In this document: piece by piece, positions 6,941-15,055 of the stretch
Layout of the letters: each line of letters opens with the position of its first letter
Numbering within the stretch: position 1 is the first letter of the stretch
Origin: Halopseudomonas salina
GTDB lineage: Bacteria; Pseudomonadota; Gammaproteobacteria; Pseudomonadales; Pseudomonadaceae
Length of the DNA stretch: 64,000 nucleotides
Assembly: GCF_008641105.1 (NCBI RefSeq)
Contig: NZ_VTTI01000002.1
Coordinates: 286,050-350,049 of the forward strand
Direction of reading: 5' to 3'
Made by a program: the position numbers and the translations under genes
The notes under the pieces: generated by a model
Told to the model about the DNA's origin: nothing
The model's database searches: none
Seen by the model: the letters and a program-made list of their open reading frames with translations, nothing else

Positions 6941-9015
6941 GGGCAATCCCCTCGACTACAGGCGCCGTTGCTTTGCTTGCCACACAGAGGAGTGATACCT
7001 GAGTCACTTAATCTGCGTGGTAGCGGAGCCAAGGTGTCGCCCGCGTGATCGGTAGCGGCGCCTTTTGCGATACCTGGAATTAGAGGTGCCGCCCCACTCC
7101 CCTTACCCGGACTACCCCCGGAATTCACCTTCACACTGGGCCCGACCAGAGTGACACCACTCGGATCGATCTTGATAAAGCTACCACCCGCTTTGAGAGT
7201 GATTTCACTGCCCGCTTCGATGACCATCTTCTGCCCGGCCTTCAGGTGGATCTCGCGACCGGCCGCGACCATGTAACCTTTGCCAAGACTGACATGCTGA
7301 GTTGAGCCGACGGTCAGGTGATCATTGGCCTTTATTTCGGTTTTGCGATCGGCATGTGTGGTGTGGTGCTCTTCTGCCATGAGCTCGGTGTAGCTGTTGG
7401 CTTCTACACGATCGTGGCGTTGGTTGCCGACGCGGATTTTCTGGTTGTTCTCGATGTTCTCGTCCCAGTCGCGCTGGGCGTGGATGTAGATCTGTTCCTG
7501 GTCCTTCTTGTCTTCGATGCGCAGCTCGTTGTAGCCGCCTCCGCCCGGTGAGCTGAGGGTCTTGAACACGCTGCGTGTCTTGTTGGCGGGTAGTTCGTAG
7601 GGGACTGGATGCGTCTTGTGGTAGAGGCAGCCGGTGACCAGGGGTTGGTCCGGGTCGCCTTCGAGGAAGGTGATGAGTACTTCCATGCCGACCCTTGGAA
7701 TGGCGATGCCGCCGTATTGGTTACCGGCCCAGCCTGAGGCTACGCGCAGCCAGCAGCTTGTACGTTCGTCGCCCTGGCCTTCGCGATCCCAGTGAAACTG
7801 CACCTTGATGCGACCGTATTGATCGCAGTGGATTTCTTCGCCCTTGGGGCCGGTGACCACGGCGGTCTGGGTGCCCAACACTTTGGGTTTGGGGTGATCG
7901 AGTTGCGGGCGGTAGTGGACATCCCAGGGTGCGGCGGTGAACTGGTTACGGTAGCCCTGGGTGAATCCGTCTGGTTGTTTGGTATCACTGGTGACGGATT
8001 CTTCCAGTACCTGGGGCTGTTTGCCCTCGTGCTGGATTCCCACGACTAGCCAGAGGTCGTTCCATTCAGTGCGCGGATGCTCTGACAGCGTCAGAAAGTG
8101 GCCAGTGACCAGAGTGGGCACATCACTTTTGCCCTCGGCTAGACGGTAATCGCTGCGGTGCCGTTCCAGGCTGCGCTTGGCCAGTTGCTTGCCGCGGGCG
8201 CGTTCGGTGAAGCGGCCGGGGTAGTCGTAGTCTTCCAGGTCGGGCAGCGGAGTGGGTGCCTCTTCGCCTTCTGCTCGCTGTTCGGCCTTGTGCGCAGCCT
8301 CCATCAACAGATGCGGCTTCTCAAAATCGTAGTCGCGGCGGGTGACGCGGCTGGGGCGGGTTTCGATACGCATGGCAAAGCGTTTGATGACGGGCTCATC
8401 GGCGACCAGGCCGCTGTCTTGAATGTAGGCCGTGGGGCGGTCCAGCTTGGGAAATCCGGTCTGATCATCGCCGAACACCAGCAGGTGGTTATCGACGCTG
8501 TGTTCAAAGTGATAGTGGATGCCTTCTTCTTCGCACAGGCGCTGGATAAAGTGCAGGTCGGTTTCATCGTACTGGGTGCAATAGATCCGCTGCGGGTACT
8601 CGCTGTTGAGCTGGAAGCGGTGGGCGTCGGCTTGAATGCCGTGGTCGTTCAATACCCTGCTAATGATCTCGGGTACGGACAGATGCTGGAAGATGCGTTG
8701 GTTGGTGCGGTGGCCCAGGTAAGCCAGATGCGGCACCAGGTCGATGTGGTAACGGGTCAGCCGTTTGCCGGCATCGCCCTGGGCGACGCGGTGGATCAGT
8801 CCGTGGATGCCCTTGCCCTGGCCGGCGAAATTAAAAAACGCGGGCTGTTGCAGCAGTGCTTCAATGTCGAGATCGGGGCGTTCGCTGACCAGTTCCAATT
8901 GAAAGCGGTAGGGCTGGCTGATGGCTTCGGTGCCGGTGAAGGACAGCACCTTGAAGTCATGGGCGTGGCCGGGGATATCGACTGTGAAAGCGGCCGTGTT
9001 GGCAGGGGTGAACAT
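6928..9015 (-). CDS. vgrG: VgrG, type VI secretion tip protein
   Basis: 695 residues. VgrG trimers cap the Hcp tube and carry effectors into target cells. The N-terminal gp27-like half (FTVDIPGHAHDFKVLSFTG...) contains the typical RYHIDLVPHLAYLGHRTNQRIFQ block. The gp5 OB-fold is seen at WLRVASGWAGNQYGG and MEVLITFLEGDPDQPLVTG. The needle beta-helix follows (repeats such as IHLKAGQKMVIEAGSEITLKAG). After that comes a short Pro/Gly/Ser tail ending in four cysteines (LCGKQSNGACSRGDCPCVN), with no C-terminal toxin domain. AAGGAAC lies 5 bases before the ATG at 9015. It heads an operon with adaptor, effector and candidate immunity genes. No sheath, baseplate or membrane-complex gene is present here, so this is an orphan vgrG island relying on a T6SS elsewhere. 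Confidence 0.95.
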   Translation of the reverse strand: MFTPANTAAFTVDIPGHAHDFKVLSFTGTEAISQPYRFQLELVSERPDLDIEALLQQPAFFNFAGQGKGIHGLIHRVAQGDAGKRLTRYHIDLVPHLAYLGHRTNQRIFQHLSVPEIISRVLNDHGIQADAHRFQLNSEYPQRIYCTQYDETDLHFIQRLCEEEGIHYHFEHSVDNHLLVFGDDQTGFPKLDRPTAYIQDSGLVADEPVIKRFAMRIETRPSRVTRRDYDFEKPHLLMEAAHKAEQRAEGEEAPTPLPDLEDYDYPGRFTERARGKQLAKRSLERHRSDYRLAEGKSDVPTLVTGHFLTLSEHPRTEWNDLWLVVGIQHEGKQPQVLEESVTSDTKQPDGFTQGYRNQFTAAPWDVHYRPQLDHPKPKVLGTQTAVVTGPKGEEIHCDQYGRIKVQFHWDREGQGDERTSCWLRVASGWAGNQYGGIAIPRVGMEVLITFLEGDPDQPLVTGCLYHKTHPVPYELPANKTRSVFKTLSSPGGGGYNELRIEDKKDQEQIYIHAQRDWDENIENNQKIRVGNQRHDRVEANSYTELMAEEHHTTHADRKTEIKANDHLTVGSTQHVSLGKGYMVAAGREIHLKAGQKMVIEAGSEITLKAGGSFIKIDPSGVTLVGPSVKVNSGGSPGKGSGAAPLIPGIAKGAATDHAGDTLAPLPRRLSDSGITPLCGKQSNGACSRGDCPCVN

Positions 9016-9546
9016 CCGATGTTCCTTGTGCTGGAGTTGCTGCGCGCAGATTATCGCAGATCAGCAATATCGAAAGCGTGAGCCAGTCGGCAAAACGGCG
9101 AGCTGAAAAGATAAACAGATCAAAGGGATAGGTGTGCAAGAAGTTGCGCAGTGGTGGCTGATGAGAGTGATAAACCCAAAGTCAAAATGGGTTCCCGCGT
9201 ACGCGGGAATGACGGGTTTTGGGGCTGAAGCGAGGGGTGTGTTGTGCGCCACCTGATCAGTTCAAACGCAATTCCGCTTGGATCCCCGCCTTCGCGAGGA
9301 TGACGTTCGCTGAGAGAGCGGAGTCCTGTCTGGTGGCATCGAGGATGAGCCAGAGCTCGTCGTCTTGAGTGCCGCGCACCTCGTCATTCCCGCGGGCACT
9401 TCTCCTCGCCCTCGCCCTCGCTCACCCTCACCCTCACCCTCACCCCGTCATTCTCGCGAAGGCGAAGAACCATTGGTTCAAAGGGCGGGTTTATGCATTG
9501 TGGAATAACGGGGGCCTCCTAGATCCGCTTGCCCCGGCTTCAACCG
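9016..9546. repeat. Gene-free, repeat-rich spacer with REP-like palindromes
   Basis: No credible gene in 531 bases upstream of vgrG. It contains several copies of a REP-like motif built on GTCATTCCCGCG/CGCGGGAATGAC. A perfect 18-bp palindrome TTCCCGCGTACGCGGGAA with flanking ATGACGG lies at 9192-9213. Degenerate copies follow at about 9281-9305 (ATCCCCGCCTTCGCGAGGATGACG), 9382-9397 and 9446-9470. Between the last two is a run of about 8 tandem CTCGCC/CTCACC hexamers (9403-9446). Extragenic palindromes of this type are dispersed across Pseudomonas chromosomes. The vgrG promoter should also lie here but no clear -10/-35 pair was found. Confidence 0.75.
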
Positions 9547-12500
9547 TTAGCCAGCGGATTCTGGTCGTTTAACCCGGAACCAAAGTGAATACAGCGCCGG
9601 CAGAAACATCAGGGTAATCAGCGTACCCACCAGGGTGCCGCCAATCAGCACATACGCCAGCGGGCCCCAGAACGCATCCAGGGTCAGGGGCACAAAGGCG
9701 AACACGGCGGCCAGTGCGGTCAGCAATACCGGGCGAGTCCGGTGTACTGTGGCTTCAACTACCGAGCTGAACTGATCCATACCTGCCGCGAGGTTGTCAT
9801 CGATCTGTTTGGTCAGAATCAGCGTGTTGCGCATAAGAATGCCCGCCAAACCAATCAGGCCAAGTAGTGCAACAAACCCAAACGGCTGGTTCCCCACCAG
9901 CAGCGCCAAAGTGGCGCCGATCACTCCCAGTGGCGCTGTTGCCAGTACCATGAAGGTGCCTGAGAAACTGCGCATTTGGAGCATGATCACGATCATCATC
10001 AGTCCCAGCATGATGGGCTGCACCTTGCGGATGGAATCCTGGCCCTTGGCTGACTGTTCAACCGCGCCACTGATCTCAATGTGATAGTCCGGTGAAAGCG
10101 ATTCGCGCAGCGACTCCAACTGCCCCCAGAGCGCCATGGTGACGTCCGGTGGCTGGCCATCCTGCACATCCGCCTGCACCATGATGTAGGGCTCACGGTT
10201 GTAATACTTGAGTACCGGCTCCTCACTGACGAATTCGATTAGCCCTGCCTGCTGCAAGGTAATGGTCCGACCATCGGCCGTGCGCAGCGGCAAATCGGCA
10301 AAGTTGTCCAGGCCCTCCGGCGCACCACGGATCATCAGTTGTACGCTGCGTGTATTTTCGCGCAGCACGGTGACTGGCTGGCCACCCCACTGCACCTGAA
10401 GCTGTTCCGCCAGCTCCAGCGGTGTCAGCCCGATCGCCAGCAGCCTTTCGTTGTCGAGACGCAGGCGAGCGGCGGGCACGCGATCGCCCCAGTCCAGGTT
10501 GGCGTTGATGATCTGCGGATGGGTAGCCATCACATCCCGGACGTCGTTGGAGACCCTGCGCAACACATCCGGATCAGGCCCCATGACACGGAAGCTGACC
10601 GGCCAGGCAACTGGCGGGCCGAACACCAGTTGATGTACTCGCACCCGAGCTTCTGGAAACTCGCCGGCTGCTACCCGCGCCTGCATGTCTTCTATGATGC
10701 GATTGCGGCCCTTGTCGTCTTCGGCAATGGCGATAACCTTGGCGAACGCGGGGCTTGGCATCTCGGGATTCAGGGAGATGAAAAAGCGTGGCGCGCCGGC
10801 ACCCACATAGGCTGCGAGGGAGCGCACATCTTCGTGCTCGACCAGAATCGACTCTACCCGGCGGGTCACCTCGTCGGTGGCGGCAATGCTGCTGCCCTCG
10901 GGCATGAATACTTCGACCAGCACTTCGGGGCGGTCAGATGACGGGAAAAACTGCTTCTGGACCGGCCCGCTCATGCCCACCACAGAGAGAATGAACAGCC
11001 CTACCGTGGCCGCCACGATGGTCTTGCGATAACGCACGCAGCCTTCTATCAGATTACGAAAACGCTGATAGCCACGCGTCTGGTAATGCGCTGAATGACT
11101 ATGCGCTGGCTTGGTGCTGGGTTTGAGCAACATCACCCCAAGAAAGGGGGTAAAGACCACGGCGACCAACCACGAGGCCAGTAGCGCAAAAGCCAATACC
11201 CAGAAGATATTACCGGTGTATTCGCCCACCCCGGAACGGGCAAAGCCGATGGGAACGAAACCAATGGCGGTGACCAGCGTGCCTGACAGCATCGGCGCAG
11301 CGGTTGCAGTCCAGGCATGGGCGGCGGCGCGGGTCTTCTCCCAGCCCTCCTCCATCTTCACCAGCATCATCTCGATCGCAATAATGGCATCGTCCACCAG
11401 CAGGCCCAATGCGATGATCAAGGCGCCGAGCGTGATGCGATCCAGGTTCATCCCGCGGATCAGCATCAGCAGGAACGTCAGACCCAAGGTGAGCGGCACG
11501 GCGATACCCACCACCAGCCCTGGACGCAGCCCCAGACTGACAAAGCTCACCAGCATGACCACCAGCACAGCGATCATGAACTTCACCTGAAACAGCTCGA
11601 CCGCACGGCTGATGGCCTCGCCCTGGTTGGTCACCTGACGCAGTTGCAGGCCCAGGGGCATCTGCGCAGACAGTTCCTCGTATTGGGCCTGCAAGCGATC
11701 GCCCACCTCAAGGCCATCAACGCCCTTGTTCAGCACCACGCCGAGCATCAAGGCATCCTCGGCGAACGCCCGGACCATATAGCTTGGTGGATCTTCGTAG
11801 CCGCGGGTGACATCAGCCACATCCCCAAGACGGATCAGGCGGTCGCCCAGGCGCAGCGGCACATCCTCGATAGCGTCCAGATCGGCCAGATCAGCATCGA
11901 CACGCCAATACAGACGGGACCCTTCGGTTTCTATCAGGCCTGCCGGCATCAGGCGGTTGTAGGCGTCCAATGCCTGGCCTATCTGCTGCGCATTGATGCC
12001 CAGTTGAGCCATGCGGTAGGAGTCCAGATCAACAAACACCCGCTGTTGCTGTTCGCCGATCAGACGCACTTTCTGCACGCCTTCAATGCGGTTGAAAATA
12101 TCCCGCAGCCTTTCCGCCTCCTGTACCAGATGGCGTTGAGGCAGACCCGGTGCGGTCAGGGCGTAGAGGGAGAAGTACACATCGGAGAAATCATCATTAA
12201 CGAATGGACCCTGCACACCCGGGGGCAAAACGCGCGCCTCGTCCTGCATGCGCTTGCGCACCTGGTAGAACACCTCGGGCAGGTTTTCCGAGGGGGTGTA
12301 GTCCTGGAAAGTCACCAGCATGTCGACCCGGCCGGGTCTGGCGGTGGTCTGGATCTTCTCGAACCATTCAACCTCCTGGATCCGTTTCTCCAGCGGGTCG
12401 GCTACCTGATCGCGCATCTGCTCGGCAGTCGCGCCGGGCCACGTGGCTGATACCACCATAGCCCGCACGGAAAACGCGGGGTCTTCGGCACGGCCAAGGG

Positions 12501-12612
12501 CGAGAAAGGAGTACACCCCGGCCACGGCTATGAGCAAGAGAAAGAACAGCGTGACCGAGCGCTCACGCACCGCGATCGCAGACAGGTTAAAACGCAACGG
12601 ATCCCGACTCAT
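9547..12612 (-). CDS. RND efflux transporter permease subunit (MexK/TriC-like)
   Basis: 1021 residues, full length for an AcrB-type inner-membrane pump. It uses the proton gradient to export hydrophobic compounds. The first membrane helix (VTLFFLLLIAVAGVYSFLALG) is followed by the porter motifs (VSATWPGATAEQMRDQV..PLEKRIQ). The TM4 proton relay aspartates are present in LLVDDAIIAIEMM. The TM10 position that is Lys in AcrB is Arg here (GILMRNTLIL), as I recall for the TriC-like branch. The start ATG overlaps the adaptor stop by 4 bases (ATGA), so the two are translationally coupled. No outer-membrane channel gene is nearby, so a shared TolC/OprM-type partner is expected. Substrate cannot be told from sequence. 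Confidence 0.9.
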   Translation of the reverse strand: MSRDPLRFNLSAIAVRERSVTLFFLLLIAVAGVYSFLALGRAEDPAFSVRAMVVSATWPGATAEQMRDQVADPLEKRIQEVEWFEKIQTTARPGRVDMLVTFQDYTPSENLPEVFYQVRKRMQDEARVLPPGVQGPFVNDDFSDVYFSLYALTAPGLPQRHLVQEAERLRDIFNRIEGVQKVRLIGEQQQRVFVDLDSYRMAQLGINAQQIGQALDAYNRLMPAGLIETEGSRLYWRVDADLADLDAIEDVPLRLGDRLIRLGDVADVTRGYEDPPSYMVRAFAEDALMLGVVLNKGVDGLEVGDRLQAQYEELSAQMPLGLQLRQVTNQGEAISRAVELFQVKFMIAVLVVMLVSFVSLGLRPGLVVGIAVPLTLGLTFLLMLIRGMNLDRITLGALIIALGLLVDDAIIAIEMMLVKMEEGWEKTRAAAHAWTATAAPMLSGTLVTAIGFVPIGFARSGVGEYTGNIFWVLAFALLASWLVAVVFTPFLGVMLLKPSTKPAHSHSAHYQTRGYQRFRNLIEGCVRYRKTIVAATVGLFILSVVGMSGPVQKQFFPSSDRPEVLVEVFMPEGSSIAATDEVTRRVESILVEHEDVRSLAAYVGAGAPRFFISLNPEMPSPAFAKVIAIAEDDKGRNRIIEDMQARVAAGEFPEARVRVHQLVFGPPVAWPVSFRVMGPDPDVLRRVSNDVRDVMATHPQIINANLDWGDRVPAARLRLDNERLLAIGLTPLELAEQLQVQWGGQPVTVLRENTRSVQLMIRGAPEGLDNFADLPLRTADGRTITLQQAGLIEFVSEEPVLKYYNREPYIMVQADVQDGQPPDVTMALWGQLESLRESLSPDYHIEISGAVEQSAKGQDSIRKVQPIMLGLMMIVIMLQMRSFSGTFMVLATAPLGVIGATLALLVGNQPFGFVALLGLIGLAGILMRNTLILTKQIDDNLAAGMDQFSSVVEATVHRTRPVLLTALAAVFAFVPLTLDAFWGPLAYVLIGGTLVGTLITLMFLPALYSLWFRVKRPESAG

Positions 12613-13667
12613 GGCAGGGCCTCAACCTTCTGGTTCGGCTCCAGCAGGTGGGCACCCAAAGCGATGATACGCGTTCCTGAAGGCAGGTCGCTGTGGATGT
12701 ACGCGCGCTCTGTATCCATGCGCACCAGTTCAACTGGCTGCCAATTGACCTGGCCGTTTTCCAGCACCCAGACGCCCATACCTGCACCTTGATCAATCAG
12801 AGCGCCAACGGGCACGCGCTGCAAGGCTGAACTGTCGCCATTGGTTGTGGTTGGCAGAATCAGTGTGGCACTGCTGCCCAAGGGCCATGCTGCCGGGCTA
12901 TCTTCGATACTGTAACGGGTGCGCCAACTGCGCGATTGCGAGTCGGCCGAACCGGCCACCTCTCTGAGTTTTGCCTCGGCTTTCATATTGCTGCCATACA
13001 ATTGAACCTGGGCCTGCTCCGGCAGCTGCTCACGGCGCCGCTCGGGCACGAACACCTCAATATCCCGGGGGCCGTCATAGGCCAGGGTTGCGACCGGCAT
13101 GCCTGCAGTAACCACCTGCCCGACCTCACCACTGACTTCCAATAGAACTCCGTCGGCCGGCGCTCTCAACTCGCCGTACTCGTTGGCACTGCTAGCCTGA
13201 GCGAGGGCCGCCTCGGCTGCTTTGGCGCTCTGGCGGGCGGCGCGAGCCTGGGCCCGGGCGTCCTCGAAGGACTGGGCGGGGACCAGACCCTGCTGACTCA
13301 ACAAGTCAAGACGGTCACGATTGGCTTCTGCGTTCTCAGCCTGGGCGCGTGCAGCCGCGACGTTTGCACGGGCAGCGGCGAGTTGCTGACGGATGTCGCG
13401 CGGATCAAGCCTCATCAGGACATCACCGGCTTTTACCTGCTCACCCGCCTGAGCCAGGCGCTCGTTGATCTGGCCGGAAATAAGAAAGCTCAGCGCCGCA
13501 TCACGGCGCGATTGCACGGTACCGCTGAGCGTCCAGTGCTGTTCCTCGGCACTCTGGATCTCTGCTGCGCGCACCTTCACTACCGATGCTGCTGTCTCGT
13601 TCTCTTGCTCGGCACCGCAACCTGTAAGCAGTGTTATTGTCAGAACTGAAAGGAGGAGCGCACGCAT
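12609..13667 (-). CDS. RND efflux periplasmic adaptor subunit, lipoprotein (MexJ-like)
   Basis: 352 residues. A lipoprotein signal ends at LLTGC (Cys16). It is followed by the membrane-fusion-protein layout: beta-barrel strand (WTLSGTVQSRRDAALSF), lipoyl half-motif (GQINERLAQAGEQVKAGDVLMRLD), an Ala/Arg/Gln-rich helical hairpin (about 75-150), the second lipoyl half (LRAPADGVLLEVSGEVGQVV) and a C-terminal barrel. It bridges the pump to an outer-membrane channel. Start ATG at 13667 with AAGG upstream. It is first in a two-gene operon, and its promoter shares the short intergenic space with a divergent TetR gene. The mexL<>mexJK arrangement of P. aeruginosa is the closest layout I know, but identity to it is not established. 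Confidence 0.88.
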   Translation of the reverse strand: MRALLLSVLTITLLTGCGAEQENETAASVVKVRAAEIQSAEEQHWTLSGTVQSRRDAALSFLISGQINERLAQAGEQVKAGDVLMRLDPRDIRQQLAAARANVAAARAQAENAEANRDRLDLLSQQGLVPAQSFEDARAQARAARQSAKAAEAALAQASSANEYGELRAPADGVLLEVSGEVGQVVTAGMPVATLAYDGPRDIEVFVPERRREQLPEQAQVQLYGSNMKAEAKLREVAGSADSQSRSWRTRYSIEDSPAAWPLGSSATLILPTTTNGDSSALQRVPVGALIDQGAGMGVWVLENGQVNWQPVELVRMDTERAYIHSDLPSGTRIIALGAHLLEPNQKVEALP

Positions 13668-13702
13668 AGCCGAGTGACCTTAGAAGCCAATTTATTTGGG
13701 CG

Positions 13703-13730
13703 TATAATTACAGAACGCCATCGTTCCGTA
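13703..13730 (+). promoter_or_regulatory. -10 element and operator-like inverted repeat between TetR gene and RND operon
   Basis: TATAAT at 13703-13708 is a perfect -10 for the plus strand; a poor -35 (TTAGAA) lies 17 bases upstream. Immediately downstream, 13709-13730 holds an inverted repeat TACAGAACG-CCAT-CGTTCCGTA, 9-bp arms with one mismatch. Its position just after the -10 of the tetR gene and upstream of the pump gene suits a TetR operator controlling both directions. This is inference from symmetry and position. Confidence 0.6.
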
Positions 13731-13828
13731 AATGGTTGTATTCCGTTAATCTTGTGATGAGTGTCGCAGAGGATTACGACAGAATGTATGCCCCGATAAT
13801 CGCAGCGCCCCTACGCAGAGGTGAGCAA

Positions 13829-14473
13829 ATGGGTGAAAAAGAGGTGCAATCGGCCAGCCCTGGCAGGCCGGTGGATGCAGAAAAGCTGGATCGTATACTC
13901 GATGCGGTGCTCGACTGTTTCGCAGACGGCGACATGCACTTCACCATCGAGGGTATAGCCAGGCGAGCTGGCGTATCGAAAGGCACTATTTACCGCAGGT
14001 TCGATAACGCAGAAGCGTTGTTGCGCGCAGTGCTCGAACGTCAGCATCAGGAAATGGCCGGGTTGGGTCCCCTGCCCGTCAACACGATTGATGATCTTCG
14101 CGAGCAATTGATTGTGTTAGGCACACAATTGCTCGCCTTTCTTACCAGTGACCAGGGTGTAAGGATCATGCGGACGGTCATCACCCACGGCGCCCGTCAT
14201 TGCGAACATGGCGAGCTGATCTACCGGGATGGCCCCCGGGCTTTTGTGGCCCGCGCGGCGGCGTGCCTGGAGCGGGCTGCGGAGCTGGGAGAAATCAGGG
14301 TAGATAACCCTATGCATACCGCTGAGCAGTTGATCGGCATGTGGAAAGGTAGCCTGGTCCACGGTTTGCTCATGAACGGCTGTCCTGCTCCCGGGGCAGA
14401 GGAGTTGCGCTTTCGGGTCGAGTCAGCTGTCAATCTGCTATTGACCGCGTTGAAAGCGCATCAGCAGCAGTGA
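13829..14473 (+). CDS. TetR-family transcriptional regulator, divergent from the RND pump
   Basis: 214 residues from the ATG at 13829, which has GAGGTGAG five bases upstream; the frame is open further upstream but without a ribosome site. The N-terminal helix-turn-helix reads FTIEGIARRAGVSKGTIYRRFDNAEALLRAVL (about residues 37-68). The rest is an all-helical ligand-binding domain. It is transcribed divergently from the adaptor-pump operon, the standard position of a local repressor (compare MexL, AcrR). A matching inverted repeat lies between the genes. Ligand unknown. Confidence 0.88.
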   Translation: MGEKEVQSASPGRPVDAEKLDRILDAVLDCFADGDMHFTIEGIARRAGVSKGTIYRRFDNAEALLRAVLERQHQEMAGLGPLPVNTIDDLREQLIVLGTQLLAFLTSDQGVRIMRTVITHGARHCEHGELIYRDGPRAFVARAAACLERAAELGEIRVDNPMHTAEQLIGMWKGSLVHGLLMNGCPAPGAEELRFRVESAVNLLLTALKAHQQQ

Positions 14474-14479
14474 CACAAC

Positions 14480-15010
14480 CTACTCCTGACTCCCCTGTTC
14501 GACCCAGATCAACTCATCCGTATTGAACCCCAGCTCGTCAGTCCGCTCTACAAAACGTTGCTTTAGCTCCTCGCTGACCTCCGGAGAACGAGCTAGCAGC
14601 CAGAGGTAGCCGGTATCCGGCCCAGACACCCACGAATAACTGTAATCTTCCTTATCCAGTTCGAAGATGCCGTAAGCACCATAAAAAGGCCCGAAGAACG
14701 ACACCTTCAGATAACCGGTATTCTCGTCCTCGACAAAATACGCCTTGCCCTCTGCTTCTTGCCACTCGTCCTTTTCCTTCGAATAACCACGATTGATAAC
14801 GCGGATGCCGCCATCATCCCGCAGGCTGTATTGCGCGGTAACCTGGCTCAACCCCTTTTCGAAAGAATGATCAAGGCGCGCGATCTCGTACCAGGTGCCC
14901 AGATAGCGATCCGCCTCGAAATCAGAAACCGGCTTGACGTTCTCGGGTAATTTGACGCAACCGCCCAGTAGAATGGCGAGAAAAACGGGCATGAGCTGTC
15001 GGATATTCAT
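14480..15010 (-). CDS. blc: Outer-membrane lipocalin Blc
   Basis: 176 residues with a lipoprotein signal (LLGGC, Cys18). The lipocalin signature GTWYEIARLDHSFEKGL is at about 41-57, and the later conserved WLLARSP motif at about 139-145. Bacterial lipocalins are small beta-barrels on the inner face of the outer membrane, thought to bind fatty acids or lysophospholipids and to act under envelope stress. It converges with the tetR gene (6-base gap) and is divergent from an exported hydrolase gene 45 bases away, so the two may share a promoter region. Confidence 0.92.
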   Translation of the reverse strand: MNIRQLMPVFLAILLGGCVKLPENVKPVSDFEADRYLGTWYEIARLDHSFEKGLSQVTAQYSLRDDGGIRVINRGYSKEKDEWQEAEGKAYFVEDENTGYLKVSFFGPFYGAYGIFELDKEDYSYSWVSGPDTGYLWLLARSPEVSEELKQRFVERTDELGFNTDELIWVEQGSQE

Positions 15011-15055
15011 TGGTCACCTATGATGTCTGTAGTTTTATTCCCACGGAGTGTAGCA

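Noticed and set aside
8158..9081. Plus-strand frame of 307 codons over vgrG
   Set aside because: Antisense to the well-defined VgrG N-terminal domain; no family features.
9403..9446. Tandem CTCACC/CTCGCC run considered as a CRISPR array
   Set aside because: The units are 6 bases with no spacers; it is a simple-sequence repeat and no cas gene is present.
11317..12450. Plus-strand frame of 377 codons across the RND permease
   Set aside because: His/Gln-rich composition typical of an antisense shadow; the minus strand encodes a complete pump subunit.
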